DNA of 14,787 bases from DAOTXN01 sp034435435. Its GTDB lineage: Bacteria > Chloroflexota > Anaerolineae > S140-20. Shown here in pieces: positions 1 through 5,121 of the stretch. The stretch covers positions 1 to 14,787 of the forward strand of contig DAOTXN010000132.1 in the NCBI GenBank assembly GCA_034435435.1. Reading direction: 5' to 3'. Numbering within the stretch: the first letter of the stretch is position 1; each line of letters starts with the position of its first letter. Below the pieces are notes generated by a model that saw nothing but the letters and a program-made list of their open reading frames with translations, was not told the origin of the DNA and made no database searches. Position numbers and translations under genes: made by a program.

Positions 1-2
1 CT

Positions 3-104
3 TGGCTCAACAACTTGGTCGTGCAGTTCAGCATCGCCCAAGAGGAACCGGTCCATCCGCTGACACAGCCTGAAAAGCGGAATCGACTTTTTGGAGATGG
101 TTAG
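3..104 (+). CDS. C-terminal tail of an unidentified protein, possibly a transposase
   Basis: An open frame enters from the left edge and ends with TAG at 102-104, giving 33 residues that begin WLNNLVVQF and end RNRLFGDG. The composition looks like real protein: few low-complexity stretches and a mixture of hydrophobic and charged residues. I cannot identify the family. A transposase C-terminus is my guess, because the frame ends just before a hairpin and the next gene is truncated right after it. The following ORF (117-962) is in the same frame beyond this TAG, so a single gene interrupted by a nonsense codon is the alternative. The two parts differ in character, which argues against that. 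Only the tail is in the window. Confidence 0.3.
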   Translation, partial: WLNNLVVQFSIAQEEPVHPLTQPEKRNRLFGDG

Positions 105-123
105 CCCCTATGGGGCGTGCTAA
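101..123. repeat. Short hairpin at the boundary between two gene fragments
   Basis: GCCCC (104-108) pairs with GGGGC (112-116) around TAT, and an outer TTAGC (101-105) can pair with GCTAA (119-123). There is no T-run after it, so it is a poor intrinsic terminator. Its position between the end of one ORF and the abrupt beginning of another would suit the end of an insertion sequence or a recombination scar. That is inference only. Confidence 0.3.
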
Positions 124-962
124 ACAGTACATGCCTGTGGGTGCGGGCCGAGGACGGCGTCAACCCGGCGGTCGCGGACTATGCCCTGACCGGCCTCTAC
201 AGCGACGTGGCCGTGTTCAGCATCGACCAGTCGGCCACCTTCCCCATCTCCTGGACGCCGGCGATCACGACGGTGGTGAGCCGGGAGCAGGCCCGCCTCT
301 TCCTGGAGTGGGAGGCGCTGGCGCACCCCGACGTGGACTCCTACAGCCTCTACCTCAGCACCCAGCCGCTCAGCCCGACGCTGTACATCACAGGGCTCGT
401 CGCCTTCCGCCAGACGGACGAGAACGGGCAACCGTTCGGCCCGGTGCTGGCGAACGCCGGCGTCAGCAATCTGGCGCCGGGCAACACCTACTACTACTCG
501 GTGGAGGCGGTGGATGTCGAAAGCGGCCAGAGCGTGCGCAGCCCGGAGGCGGCCATCTACATCGCCGGCGGCGACTTCAATCTGGCCACACCGTCCCAGT
601 TTTACTGGGTCGCGCCCGGGACTCAGATGAGCCTCTCCCTCTCCCTCGACGTGCTGCAGCCCCTGTTCTATCCCAACGTGGGGTTGAGCATCGACGCTTC
701 GCGCACCCCGCCGGGGATGCGCGTCTGGTTCGACACGCCCCTGGGAGGCGATGCTTACCTGACCGAGGCCGAGAGCGAGGCGGCGGTGGTGGTGGACCTG
801 CTCGACTCGGTGGCCGACGGCATCTACCTGATCACCTTCGTGGGCTCGAGCGGCGAGATGCAGCGCAGCCAGACGATCTATATCCTGGTCAATCCGGTCA
901 TACTCTACCTGCCGGTGGTGTATAGCCAATATCCTGGGGGAGGGATGTCAATAAGGCGCTGA
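117..962 (+). CDS. Secreted-type beta-sandwich (fibronectin III-like) protein, N-terminally truncated
   Basis: About 281 residues. Residues roughly 40-150 have the alternating hydrophobic pattern and conserved features of a fibronectin type III domain: LFLEWEALAHPDVDSYSLYLS near the first strands, then LAPGNTYYYSVEAVD, the usual LxPGxxYxxxVxAVD hallmark. Residues about 155-260 form a second beta-rich segment. The protein ends with a hydrophobic VILYLPVVY stretch and a short basic tail (SIRR), a C-terminal style I recall from Chloroflexota extracellular proteins. The listed GTG start (117) has no ribosome binding site and lies in a hairpin junction, and no signal peptide is present. The true N-terminus has therefore probably been lost, and this is a fragment of a larger exported protein. 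It may no longer be expressed. Domain type is fairly safe; function is unknown. Confidence 0.65.
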   Translation: MLNSTCLWVRAEDGVNPAVADYALTGLYSDVAVFSIDQSATFPISWTPAITTVVSREQARLFLEWEALAHPDVDSYSLYLSTQPLSPTLYITGLVAFRQTDENGQPFGPVLANAGVSNLAPGNTYYYSVEAVDVESGQSVRSPEAAIYIAGGDFNLATPSQFYWVAPGTQMSLSLSLDVLQPLFYPNVGLSIDASRTPPGMRVWFDTPLGGDAYLTEAESEAAVVVDLLDSVADGIYLITFVGSSGEMQRSQTIYILVNPVILYLPVVYSQYPGGGMSIRR

Positions 963-1028
963 CGCCGCAGAGAGGCATGCTGTAGCGCCGGGCCGCCGGC
1001 CCAGGAGCAGGTTTTCGCCTTTGCAACT

Positions 1029-1069
1029 CGCAAAATTCATCCTGAGCCCGTCGAAGGATGAATTTTGCG
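1029..1069. repeat. Palindromic intergenic repeat, copy A (GAGCCCGTCGA loop)
   Basis: Two perfect 15-bp arms, CGCAAAATTCATCCT (1029-1043) and AGGATGAATTTTGCG (1055-1069), enclose an 11-nt loop GAGCCCGTCGA. The core CCTGAGCC-GTCGAAGG matches a palindromic repeat I remember as dispersed in many environmental bacterial genomes, often mistranslated as short peptides. Copy B lies 25 bp downstream in the opposite orientation. The rest of 963-1162 holds a small GC hairpin (GGGCC 990-994 / GGCCC 998-1002) and nothing else I can support. Confidence 0.75.
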
Positions 1070-1094
1070 GTCACGCAACCTACGAGATCCGCTC

Positions 1095-1127
1095 GCAATC
1101 ATCCTTCGACAGGCTCAGGATGATTGC
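1095..1127. repeat. Palindromic intergenic repeat, copy B (TCGACAGGCTC loop)
   Basis: Arms GCAATCATCCT (1095-1105) and AGGATGATTGC (1117-1127) are perfectly complementary over 11 bp. The loop TCGACAGGCTC is the reverse complement of the loop of copy A with one mismatch, so the two copies sit head-to-head, as REP-type doublets often do. They lie just upstream of a gene that has lost its 5' part, so they may mark a deletion endpoint (inference). Confidence 0.75.
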
Positions 1128-1258
1128 TCGCTAGCACAGCGCCGAAAAGTGTCCGGCAGCAAATGGATATTGTGGTCTATTCGCCCCAAGAAGTCGCATA
1201 CTGGAAACAGGCGCCCGCCTCGTTGGTCGCCTCGGTGTTGAGAGAGGGAAAGGTGCTC

Positions 1259-1556
1259 GCAACTGCTCAGCCTGTGCAAATATGACAACGAATCAGAGGA
1301 TTGAACGAATCTGTGCCTTCAACTTGATGGCTTGGCCCCACCGGATCGGTCAAGCTGGCCGAGTTTATCGAGATTGAACGAATCTGTGCCTCCAACTCGA
1401 TGGCTTGGGTCCCATAGCTGCGCTGACCGTGGTTCAAAGCGATGCGACACCTCACCCGATTGCAGGGCGAGGGCAGTCCTGGGACAGAGTTGGCATCCGC
1501 GACGCCATTCGGTCAATCCCGAAAATTCGTTGTCATATCTCCATCTGAGCAGCAAC
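1259..1556 (+). mobile_element. MITE-like inverted-repeat element, copy 1 (298 bp)
   Basis: Terminal inverted repeats are bipartite. CTGCTCAG (1263-1270) pairs with CTGAGCAG (1545-1552). Further in, TATGACAACGAAT (1281-1293) pairs with ATTCGTTGTCATA (1525-1537). There is no credible ORF inside. The element is flanked by an 8-bp direct repeat AGGTGCTC (1251-1258 and 1557-1564), consistent with a target-site duplication. A second copy lies in inverted orientation at 12235-12455. The block 1499-1539 is identical over 41 bp to the reverse complement of 12252-12292, and other interior segments are also clearly related. No transposase lies next to it, so it would need to be mobilised in trans. Confidence 0.75.
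1299..1408 (+). repeat. Internal direct repeat of 37 bp (period 73) within element copy 1
   Basis: GATTGAACGAATCTGTGCC plus 18 further bases (1299-1335) recur at 1372-1408 with two mismatches in 37. The second element copy has only one instance of this segment. The extra stretch of about 73 bp therefore explains most of the length difference (298 versus about 221 bp) and looks like a tandem duplication within copy 1. Confidence 0.75.
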
Positions 1557-1574
1557 AGGTGCTCAAGCCGGGTC

Positions 1575-1600
1575 CGTGACCCGGCGTTGCGCCGGTCACG
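1575..1600 (+). promoter_or_regulatory. Strong GC hairpin upstream of the cold-shock gene
   Basis: CGTGAC (1575-1580) pairs with GTCACG (1595-1600) and CGGCG (1582-1586) with CGCCG (1590-1594), with a bulged C1581 and a TTG loop. It covers the leftmost possible GTG start (1576) of the cold-shock frame. It therefore looks more like untranslated leader than coding sequence. A regulatory role is only inference. Confidence 0.4.
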
Positions 1601-1899
1601 TGCGCACTACCGGCAAGTGTCGTGCAGCGTTGACCCGCAGCTCGGCGGGGGAACGAGAGCCAAAGAAAAACAGGGGCGAGCTGACATTAACCGGAACCGT
1701 CAAATGGTTCAACGAACAAAAAGGCTACGGATTCATCGCCCAGGACACAGGTGGAGACATCTTTGTGCATCACTCGGCCATCGTCGAGCCGGGCGCCCGC
1801 AGTTTGAAGGAAGGCGAGCGCGTCGAGTTTACGGTGGAACAAGGGCGCAAAGGTCCCGCGGCCGGCAACGTGCGCCGGCTCAAAGAGGCGGCTCAATGA
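1576..1899 (+). CDS. csp: Cold-shock domain protein (CspA family), start uncertain
   Basis: The core from 1684 (about 71 residues) is a complete cold-shock domain. It begins TLTGTVKWFN, has RNP1 as KGYGFIA, RNP2 as DIFVHHSAI, and ends with EGERVEFTVEQGRKGPAAGNV. Such proteins bind single-stranded nucleic acid and melt RNA structure in the cytoplasm. The usual family length is 65-75 residues. The upstream 36 residues are basic and unlike the family, and the leftmost GTG (1576) lies inside a hairpin and overlaps the ancestral stop of the preceding pseudogene. No ATG is available. TTG 1630, or an unusual CTG at 1681 preceded by AGGGG, are alternatives. I give the longest frame because no start is decisive. 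Its TGA overlaps the ATG of the SlyD remnant. Confidence 0.8.
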   Translation: MTRRCAGHVRTTGKCRAALTRSSAGEREPKKNRGELTLTGTVKWFNEQKGYGFIAQDTGGDIFVHHSAIVEPGARSLKEGERVEFTVEQGRKGPAAGNVRRLKEAAQ

Positions 1900-1958
1900 T
1901 GGGCGCCCAACTGATTGTGGCAGATGACATGGTGGTGGGCCTGGATTATACCAAGTGA
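1896..1958 (+). pseudogene. N-terminal remnant of a SlyD/FKBP-type peptidyl-prolyl isomerase
   Basis: A 20-residue frame begins at ATG 1896, overlapping the cold-shock stop (ATGA). It contains ADDMVVGLDYT, close to the start of SlyD-like FKBP proteins (typically xxDxVVSLDYTLxxxDGxxxDxS), then stops at TGA 1956-1958 exactly where the conserved domain should go on. Only 8 bp separate it from the 3' end of the convergent response-regulator gene. The natural reading is a deletion that removed the rest of a csp-linked isomerase gene. The match is short, so a chance small peptide is the alternative. Confidence 0.45.
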
Positions 1959-1966
1959 CCCTCTCG

Positions 1967-2566
1967 TCAGCCTCCCGCAGACCCTGAATCCTTGAGCGGC
2001 GGCGCTAAACCCAAAATCTCCTGCGCCACGGCGCGCATCGAGCGCCGCTCGCGCCGGGCCTGAGCCTGGATGCGCCGGTGAGCCTCCTCCTCGCTCAAGC
2101 CGTCGCGGGCCATCAGCACCCCCTTGGCCCGCTCGATCACCTTGCGCGTCTCCAGGTCATCGCGCAGTTCCGCCGTCTCATGGGCCAGCTTGACCCGCTC
2201 GGCAAAGCGCGTCGCGGCCACCTCAATCGTCGCCAGCAGCTCGGCCTCTTTGACCGGCTTGATCAGATAGGCCATCACCGGGGCGCGGGCCGCCTGCTCC
2301 ACCAGCTCGCGCTGGCTGTAGGCGGTGAGCAGGATCACCGGGATGGGCGTCTCGGCCACGATGCGCCGGGCGGCCTCCAACCCGTCGTAACCGGGCATTT
2401 TCACATCCAGGATGGCCAGGTCGGGGGCCAGGTCGTGGGCCAAACGCACCGCCGTGCGTCCGTCGGAGGCAGCGCCGACCACCGCGTGCCCGGCCTCTTC
2501 CAGCATCTTGCGCAGGCCCAGGCGGATAATCGACTCGTCGTCGGCGATGAGGATGCGCATGCTCAT
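1967..2566 (-). CDS. Response regulator with C-terminal ANTAR RNA-binding domain
   Basis: 199 residues. The receiver domain (about 1-120) has acidic residues D9/D10, phosphoacceptor D54 in AILDVKMPG, T81 in LLTAY and K103 in LIKPV. Residues about 134-186 form an ANTAR domain (TRKVIERAKGVLMARDGLSE...RRIQAQARRERRSMRAVAQEI), which in the AmiR/EutV family binds paired RNA hairpins to prevent transcription termination. The ATG at 2566 overlaps the kinase TGA (ATGA, 4 bp), and the SD-like GAGGA lies in the kinase 3' end, so translation is probably coupled. An ATG two codons later (2560) is possible. The likely role is an RNA-level antiterminator controlled by the upstream kinase; its RNA target is not evident in the window. 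Confidence 0.93.
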   Translation of the reverse strand: MSMRILIADDESIIRLGLRKMLEEAGHAVVGAASDGRTAVRLAHDLAPDLAILDVKMPGYDGLEAARRIVAETPIPVILLTAYSQRELVEQAARAPVMAYLIKPVKEAELLATIEVAATRFAERVKLAHETAELRDDLETRKVIERAKGVLMARDGLSEEEAHRRIQAQARRERRSMRAVAQEILGLAPPLKDSGSAGG

Positions 2567-4200
2567 TTTTCCTCTGCCCGCGGCACGCGGATGAGCGCCT
2601 GCGTGCCGGCGGCGCCCGGCGTAAAGGTAAACGTCCCCTGTAAGTCTTCGGCGACCAACGTCTGCACGATCTCCAATCCCAGGCTGGAGCCGACTCCGGC
2701 CCGCCCGCTCAGTCCCACGCCGTCGTCGGTCACAATGATGCTGCTGGCCAGACCCTCGTCGCACAACCGCACCCGCACCACGCCGGCCTCCCGCCCGACA
2801 AAGGCGTGCTCCAGCGCGTTCTGAATCAGTTCGGTGGTCGCCAGGGCCAGCGCCGTCGCCGCCTGGCTGGGCAGCACCAGCGCATCGCCCTCGACCGTCA
2901 CCTGCACGGCCTTGCCAGGATGGGTGAGACTTTGGACCACTGTGCCGGCAATGCGGGTCAGCACTTGTTTCAAATCCACGCCGCGCAAGCCTTGCTCCGA
3001 CAAGGTCTCGTGGACGGCGGCGATGGCCAGGATGCGATGGATGGCCTCGGGCAGCGCCTCGGCGGCGGGGCGCTGCGGGGCGTCGCTCATTTGCAGGCGC
3101 AGCAACATGGCGATAGTCTGCAAATTGTTCTTGACCCGGTGATGCATCTCGCGCACGATGATCGACCCGGCCACCAGGCGGGCGTTCTCAATCGCCAGCG
3201 CGGTCTGGTTGGCCAGGGTTTGGAAAAAGACGGTTTCTTTGGCCGAAAAGGTGTGCGGCTGGCCGGTGTAACAGTTAAAGACGCCGATCACCCGCTCGCG
3301 CACGGTGAGCGGCACCGAAAGCAGCGCCACCAATCCCTCGCGCTCGGCCCGCTCGCGGAACAGATAGCGCGGGTCAACCCGCACATCGGCCACGCTGGCT
3401 GGCTGGCCGGTCTGGGCCACCTGCCCGGTGATACCCTGACCGACCCGCACCGGCGGCCGCTCGGCGTGGGCCGGATTCTGGCTGCGGGTGGCGACGGGCA
3501 GCAATTGCTCCCCCGTTTCGTCAATCAGGCGCAGCGAGCACACGCGCGCCCCCATCACGCGCGTCGCCATCTCGACCACCACCCCCAGCATTTCATCCAG
3601 ATACAGCGGCGACGTGACGGCCTGACTGACCTCGGCCAGCGCGGTCAGCTCTTGAATCTGGCGGCGCATGCTATCGTACAGGGCGGCCTTTTCCAGCGCG
3701 CCGGCGGCCAAGTCGCCGATGAGCGACAGCAACTCCATCTCGTCTTCGTCAAAGATGTGAAAACGGGCCGTCTGCACGTTCAGCGCGCCGATGACCCGGC
3801 CCTGGTTGGTGAGCGGCACGGCGGCCAGCGAGCGCAGACCCATCTCTTGCGTCTCGGGCAGCGGCCAGAAGCGCGGGTCGTGGGCTGCGTCGCGCACGGC
3901 CACGGGCGCGCCGTGCTGCGCCGCCCAGCCGGTGAGACCCTGGCCCAGTTGCAGCGCGGCCCGCCCGACCGCTGCGGGGGCCAGGCCGGTGGTGGCCTGC
4001 AGCACCAGGCGCGCGCCGTCGGGTTGCAGCAGATAAATCGAGCACGAGTCCACGCCCATCACCTGGGTCGTCTTGCGCGAGATCAGGTCCAGCGTCGGCT
4101 CCAGCGCCCAGGCCGAGTTGAGCGCCCGCCCAATCTCGCGCAGCGCGGCCAGTTGGGCCTGTTTTTGATCCAGCTTGCGTTCCAGGTCGTTCATAGTCAT
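2563..4200 (-). CDS. Sensor histidine kinase, GAF-GAF-HisKA_2-HATPase
   Basis: 545 residues with no transmembrane segment, hence a cytosolic sensor. Residues about 22-172 and 192-342 are two GAF domains, the likely sites for a small ligand or redox/light cofactor. A HisKA_2 dimerisation helix follows, REMHHRVKNNLQ, with H354 the expected phospho-histidine. The ATPase domain has an N box ELIQNALEHAF (457-467), G1 DDGVG (492-496) and G2 GSSLGL (504-509). This class commonly pairs with ANTAR regulators, as EutW does with EutV, and the coupled regulator follows directly. The ATG at 4200 lies about 9 nt from the predicted transcription start and has no SD; ATG 4194 is an alternative. Signal unknown; no chromophore cysteine can be assigned with confidence. 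Confidence 0.93.
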   Translation of the reverse strand: MTMNDLERKLDQKQAQLAALREIGRALNSAWALEPTLDLISRKTTQVMGVDSCSIYLLQPDGARLVLQATTGLAPAAVGRAALQLGQGLTGWAAQHGAPVAVRDAAHDPRFWPLPETQEMGLRSLAAVPLTNQGRVIGALNVQTARFHIFDEDEMELLSLIGDLAAGALEKAALYDSMRRQIQELTALAEVSQAVTSPLYLDEMLGVVVEMATRVMGARVCSLRLIDETGEQLLPVATRSQNPAHAERPPVRVGQGITGQVAQTGQPASVADVRVDPRYLFRERAEREGLVALLSVPLTVRERVIGVFNCYTGQPHTFSAKETVFFQTLANQTALAIENARLVAGSIIVREMHHRVKNNLQTIAMLLRLQMSDAPQRPAAEALPEAIHRILAIAAVHETLSEQGLRGVDLKQVLTRIAGTVVQSLTHPGKAVQVTVEGDALVLPSQAATALALATTELIQNALEHAFVGREAGVVRVRLCDEGLASSIIVTDDGVGLSGRAGVGSSLGLEIVQTLVAEDLQGTFTFTPGAAGTQALIRVPRAEEK

Positions 4201-4215
4201 GATACCCGCACCGAT

Positions 4216-4244
4216 ATTATAGAGGGCAAGCGGGCGGGGTGCAA
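4216..4244 (-). promoter_or_regulatory. Sigma70-type promoter of the kinase-regulator operon
   Basis: On the minus strand TTGCAC (4244-4239), a 17-bp spacer and a perfect TATAAT (4221-4216). The predicted start is near 4209, leaving a leader of about 9 nt before ATG 4200. It is back-to-back with the hicB promoter. Confidence 0.75.
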
Positions 4245-4245
4245 G

Positions 4246-4273
4246 TTTGCGGTTGGAAAAGTTGTGCTATAAT
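4246..4273 (+). promoter_or_regulatory. Promoter of the hicB-like gene, predicting a leaderless mRNA
   Basis: A perfect TATAAT (4268-4273) is preceded by TTTGCG/TTGCGG (4246-4252) with a spacer of 15-16 bp. The expected +1, 7 nt after the -10 box, is 4280, the A of the ATG. There is no room for a Shine-Dalgarno sequence. The -35 region nearly abuts that of the divergent kinase promoter. Confidence 0.65.
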
Positions 4274-4279
4274 GAGCTT

Positions 4280-4510
4280 ATGAAAGTGCGAGACATCATA
4301 AAACTCATTGTGATTATAGAAAAGACCGCTACAGGTTATTCGGCTTACTCTCCCGACCTAGACGGCTGCGTGGCGACCGGAGAAACAGAGCAAAAAGTCA
4401 AGCGCAATATGCGAGAGGCTGTTGAATTACATCTGGAAGGCCTGCGGCTGGAGGGATATGAAATCCCGGAACCCCATAGCCTGTCAGCTTTTGTCGAGGT
4501 AGCGGTCTAG
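4280..4510 (+). CDS. HicB-like antitoxin, orphan
   Basis: 76 residues. The fold signature of the HicB N-terminal domain is clear: LIVIIEKTATGYSAYSPDLDGCVATGET, followed by the helix KVKRNMREAVELHLEGLRLEGYEIPEP. This is the partial RNase H-like domain that caps HicA toxins. No HicA-type gene (a small dsRNA-binding-fold RNase) lies on either side, so it is an orphan antitoxin or works against a distant toxin. It lacks an obvious C-terminal DNA-binding domain. ATG 4280 is chosen over the upstream TTG because of the -10 box at 4268. No separate promoter is seen for the downstream Phd-like gene, 56 bp later, so the two may share a transcript. Confidence 0.85.
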   Translation: MKVRDIIKLIVIIEKTATGYSAYSPDLDGCVATGETEQKVKRNMREAVELHLEGLRLEGYEIPEPHSLSAFVEVAV

Positions 4511-4566
4511 CAGCCTGTCGGAGATCCCATTCAGTTCGTAGGACAAATGTGAGTCAGGAGATTACG

Positions 4567-4857
4567 ATGGATTTTATCAGTGTGCGGGATCTACGGGTGC
4601 GTCCGAGAGAGGTATTGCGCAAGCTGCGTGACAAACGCGATTTGATCCTCACCTCCAAGGGTCGGCCGATGGCAGTGCTTACGGCCATTGATGAAAATGA
4701 GCTAGAGGAAACATTGACTGCGCTACATCGTGCGCGTGCCCAGCTCGCCGTCTCTCGGCTGCGTCAGGCTGCCATCCAAAAAGGGAGTGATCGGCTATCG
4801 CCCGAGGAAATTGAGGCAGAAATCGCCGCCGCGCGGCAGGAACGCACGGCGCTATGA
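4567..4857 (+). CDS. Phd/YefM-type antitoxin
   Basis: 96 residues. The N-terminus (ISVRDLRVRPREVLRKLRDKRDLILTSKGRPMAVLTAID) is a typical Phd/YefM DNA-binding domain that dimerises and represses its own operon. The C-terminal helices (EEIEAEIAAARQER) would bind the toxin. ATG 4567 has AGGAG at 4555-4559 with good spacing; a GTG six codons upstream (4549) is the alternative and less likely. Its TGA overlaps the ATG of a PIN-domain toxin start (ATGA), the standard coupled arrangement. That toxin is truncated, so the antitoxin survives without its partner. Confidence 0.88.
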   Translation: MDFISVRDLRVRPREVLRKLRDKRDLILTSKGRPMAVLTAIDENELEETLTALHRARAQLAVSRLRQAAIQKGSDRLSPEEIEAEIAAARQERTAL

Positions 4858-4940
4858 TCATTGTGTTGGACACCAACGTGCTGGTTTCGGCGCTGCTGTC
4901 CGCCTTTGGCCCTTCTGCGCGCGTGCTGGACCTGGTTTTA
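4854..4940 (+). pseudogene. PIN-domain toxin, N-terminal fragment only
   Basis: The first 29 codons read IIVLDTNVLVSALLS...ARVLDLVL, a clear PIN-domain opening with the first catalytic Asp in LDTN. Family members run about 130-150 residues with three more acidic residues of the metal site. Here the frame leaves homology at 4941 and runs, lysine-rich, through the terminator and tRNA gene to a stop at 5043-5045. The later residues (GFEPGT) are merely translated tRNA. No nuclease activity is expected. The break falls about 20 bp from the tRNA terminator, suggesting a deletion or integration event at the tRNA locus. Confidence 0.85.
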
Positions 4941-4962
4941 CACTGTAGAAAAAAGGAGGAAG

Positions 4963-4992
4963 AAAAAAGGCAGAAAGCGTTTGCTTTCTGCC
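4963..4992 (-). terminator. Intrinsic terminator of the tRNA-Pro gene
   Basis: On the minus strand a perfect 10-bp stem GGCAGAAAGC / GCTTTCTGCC with a 4-nt loop is followed by six T (complement of 4963-4968). It begins 7 nt after the tRNA 3' end. Confidence 0.9.
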
Positions 4993-4998
4993 CTTCAG

Positions 4999-5073
4999 TC
5001 GGGGCGCCGGGATTTGAACCCGGGACCTCTACAACCCCATTGTAGCGCGCTAGCCGAACTGCGCTACGCCCCG
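4999..5073 (-). tRNA. tRNA-Pro (anticodon GGG)
   Basis: Reading the minus strand, the acceptor arms CGGGGCG (5073-5067) and CGCCCCG (5006-5000) pair over 7 bp, with discriminator A at 4999. The D arm carries AGCGCAGTTCGGCTAGCGC. The anticodon stem CTACA/TGTAG holds the loop ATGGGGT, giving anticodon GGG with G37, as in proline tRNAs. The T stem CCGGG/CCCGG holds TTCAAAT. CCA is not encoded and must be added after transcription. The gene has its own promoter and terminator. Confidence 0.95.
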
Positions 5074-5084
5074 CACTGGGGCGC

Positions 5085-5112
5085 ATTATAACACATTTGA
5101 CGGCGCGTGCAA
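5085..5112 (-). promoter_or_regulatory. Promoter of tRNA-Pro
   Basis: TTGCAC (5112-5107), a 16-bp spacer, and a perfect TATAAT (5090-5085) on the minus strand. The predicted start near 5078 is 5 nt before the mature tRNA 5' end. It uses the same TTGCAC/TATAAT pair as the kinase promoter. Confidence 0.8.
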
Positions 5113-5121
5113 GTGAACATT

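Larger units (their letters stand above)
1163..1579 (+). pseudogene. C-terminal remnant of a nucleotidyltransferase (MNT-like), split by a mobile element
   Basis: From ATG 1163 the frame reads MDIVVYSPQEVAYW and continues to ASVLREGKVL at 1258. This resembles the last strand and helix of small MNT-type nucleotidyltransferases, which typically end in VDLVVxTPEE...xxREGxVLYE. The catalytic GSxxxGxxxxxSDxD N-terminus is absent, so the gene had already lost its 5' part. At 1259 the frame runs into the inverted-repeat element and stops at 1283-1285 with an alien tail (ATAQPVQI). If 1259-1556 and one copy of the flanking 8-bp repeat are removed, the frame continues from 1565 as KPGP and stops at TGA 1577-1579. 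HEPN partner genes are not seen. The family assignment rests on a short stretch and is moderate. Confidence 0.5.

Noticed and set aside
990..1002. Terminator after the fibronectin-like gene
   Set aside because: The GGGCC/GGCCC hairpin is only 5 bp and has no following T-run.
1332..1958. 208-residue ORF across the element, the cold-shock gene and the SlyD remnant
   Set aside because: Arginine-rich shadow frame with no recognisable domain, running through real coding sequence in another frame until its final codons.
2806..4272. Long plus-strand ORF (488 codons) opposite the kinase gene
   Set aside because: Histidine/glutamine/arginine-rich antisense shadow of a clear GAF-kinase gene in GC-rich DNA.
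4941..5045. Continuation of the PIN toxin frame as a lysine-rich then GFEPGT-containing protein
   Set aside because: This is translation of the terminator and of the tRNA-Pro gene read backwards; the GFEPGT pattern is a known artefact of tRNA translation.
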